Below the pieces are notes generated by a model. The model was given only the letters and a program-made list of their open reading frames with translations. It was not told the DNA's origin and ran no database searches. Positions 62,761 through 64,000 of a stretch of DNA of 64,000 nucleotides are shown here, piece after piece. Both the position numbers and the translations under genes were made by a program. Origin of the DNA: Cognataquiflexum nitidum (lineage in GTDB: Bacteria; Bacteroidota; Bacteroidia; Cytophagales; Cyclobacteriaceae); NCBI RefSeq assembly GCF_022538055.1, contig NZ_JAKZAM010000001.1, positions 186,001 through 250,000 on the forward strand, read 5' to 3'. Position 1 is the first letter of the stretch. Every line of letters begins with the position of its first letter.

Positions 62761-64000
62761 CTAAAAGGACTGCATTGTAGAAAGTTTCCGGTATAATCCT
62801 TCTTCCAAAATGAGTTGTTGGTGTGTTCCACGTTGGACGATCTGACCTTTTTTGATTACAAGGATTTCGTCGGCATGCTGAATGGTACTGAGTCTGTGGG
62901 CAATTACCAATGTTGTACGGTTGACCATAAGATTGGTTAGGGCTTCCTGTACTAATTTTTCTGATTGGGAATCCAAAGCCGAAGTCGCCTCATCCAATAT
63001 CAGGATCGGAGGGTTTTTCAATACCGCCCGCGCAATGCTGAGCCTTTGCCTCTGACCGCCTGAGAGCTTCGATCCCCGCTCGCCTATGGAAGTTTGGTAA
63101 CCGTTTTCCAAATCAACGATAAACTCATGGGCATTGGCAATCTTCGCCGCTTCGATGACTTTCTCCTCCGATATTCCCTCAAGCCCAAAGGCGATATTGT
63201 TAAAAACCGAATCGTTGAACAATATCGATTCCTGCGTCACAATCCCCATCTGTTTGATCAGGGAATTGATTTCTATGGTTTTCAAATCTACCCCATCCAA
63301 AGTAACTTTCCCCTCCGTCGGGTCATAGAATCTTGGAACCAAATCTGCAATCGTTGATTTTCCGCCGCCCGAGGGGCCTACCAAAGCGATGGTTTTCCCT
63401 TTTTGGAGGGTGAAAGAAATATTGTCCAACACCTTTTCCTTTTCATAGCTGAAAGAAACATTATGGAATTGTACTGCATCTTTAAAGGTATCGATGATGA
63501 CAGGATTTTCAGCGTTTTGGATTTCGCTTGGCGTATCGACTACTTTGAATATACGATCCGCAGAAGCCAAACCCCTCTGTATACTGCTTGCCGCACGGGA
63601 GATTTCTTTTGCAGGATTGAGTACTTGGGTAAAGATGATGATGTAGGTGATAAAATCCGATGCGCTGAGGTCAGAATTGTTGTTCAGGACCAGGCTTCCT
63701 CCATATACCAAAATCCCCGCCACAACCGAAACCCCCATAAACTGTGAGATGGGAGAGGCCAACTCGTTTTTCTTGGCCATGGAGATATTCACATCAGAGT
63801 AAAAGTCCGTCTCGCTGTCAAACTTACTTCTCACGTATCTTTGGGCACCAAAGGCCTTGATTACCCGCATGCCTCCGATGGTCTCATCCAGGATATTTAC
63901 GACTCTGCCGAGGGATTCCTGACTTTCGATGGCTGTTTTTTTCAATCTCCTTGTAATCCCGCCGATGATCGCACCAGATATCGGGATGACCATGATGGTG
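62761..64000 (-). CDS. ABC exporter, permease-ATPase, 3' part (5' end outside window)
   Basis: The frame continues past the window edge, so the Met at 63993 is internal. Visible: the end of the type I exporter membrane domain (RAASSIQRGLASADRIF coupling region) and a complete ABC domain with Walker A GPSGGGKST, signature LSGGQRQRL, Walker B ILILDEATSALD and H-loop LVIAHRLS. Typical of MsbA-like lipid A/lipid flippases, but specificity is not provable from this part. Confidence 0.9.
   Translation of the reverse strand, partial: TIMVIPISGAIIGGITRRLKKTAIESQESLGRVVNILDETIGGMRVIKAFGAQRYVRSKFDSETDFYSDVNISMAKKNELASPISQFMGVSVVAGILVYGGSLVLNNNSDLSASDFITYIIIFTQVLNPAKEISRAASSIQRGLASADRIFKVVDTPSEIQNAENPVIIDTFKDAVQFHNVSFSYEKEKVLDNISFTLQKGKTIALVGPSGGGKSTIADLVPRFYDPTEGKVTLDGVDLKTIEINSLIKQMGIVTQESILFNDSVFNNIAFGLEGISEEKVIEAAKIANAHEFIVDLENGYQTSIGERGSKLSGGQRQRLSIARAVLKNPPILILDEATSALDSQSEKLVQEALTNLMVNRTTLVIAHRLSTIQHADEILVIKKGQIVQRGTHQQLILEEGLYRKLSTMQSF

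Overview
The window is a stretch of a Bacteroidota chromosome, most likely order Cytophagales and close to Algoriphagus/Cyclobacteriaceae. This is inferred from a SusC/SusD pair, many Bacteroidota-type lipoprotein signals, DUF4293, a Na+-NQR operon, an exonuclease-DnaE fusion, promoters of the TTTG/TAnnTTTG type, moderate-to-low GC, and several families of short intergenic repeats common in that phylum. No rRNA, tRNA, transposase or CRISPR array was recognised.

Layout. 0-2.5 kb: the end of peptide release factor 3, an RluA-type pseudouridine synthase and a PIN-domain toxin-antitoxin pair. 2.5-8.3 kb: a phosphohistidine phosphatase-like lipoprotein, a tight glpD-glpK-glpF glycerol operon and a beta-propeller lipoprotein. 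8.3-13.1 kb: acyl-CoA dehydrogenase and adenine deaminase (minus strand), then cmk-ispH (plus strand). 13.2-17.9 kb: nqrABCDE, closed by a terminator without nqrF. 18-21.8 kb: DUF502, a secreted DUF1080 protein, the tRNA 2-selenouridine pair mnmH-selD and thioredoxin. 22-26.3 kb: DNA polymerase III alpha with an N-terminal DEDDh exonuclease. 26.4-31.2 kb: a PH-domain protein, an AAA_14 ATPase divergent from a secreted Asp-box (sialidase-like) protein with three 33-bp-phased palindromes between them, an outer-membrane barrel and rsmG.

31.3-49.0 kb, all on the minus strand, is the most distinctive region. Read 5' to 3' it holds a SusC receptor, a SusD lipoprotein, an attenuator-like hairpin, a giant FG-GAP/ASPIC-UnbV lipoprotein, a repeat-filled gap, a small unknown lipoprotein, a second giant FG-GAP lipoprotein, an orphan antitoxin-like gene, a third giant FG-GAP lipoprotein and a vanadium-haloperoxidase/PAP2 lipoprotein with a complete vanadate/phosphate-binding set, ended by strong terminators. 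It resembles a polysaccharide utilisation locus in layout but carries no recognisable glycoside hydrolase, lyase or regulator. It is the best candidate here for an undescribed outer-membrane system.

49.6-64 kb: a MOSC protein, a lipoprotein-type acetolactate decarboxylase, hemE, a collagen-like lipoprotein, two envelope proteins, an MsbA-type ABC exporter, truA, DUF4293, a trans-sulfuration PLP enzyme, a ComM/YifB AAA protein, a TM/coiled-coil protein and the 3' part of a second ABC exporter that runs off the window. Several intergenic gaps here (50.9-51.3, 52.2-52.9, 56.0-56.25 kb) are built of degenerate repeats and palindromes.
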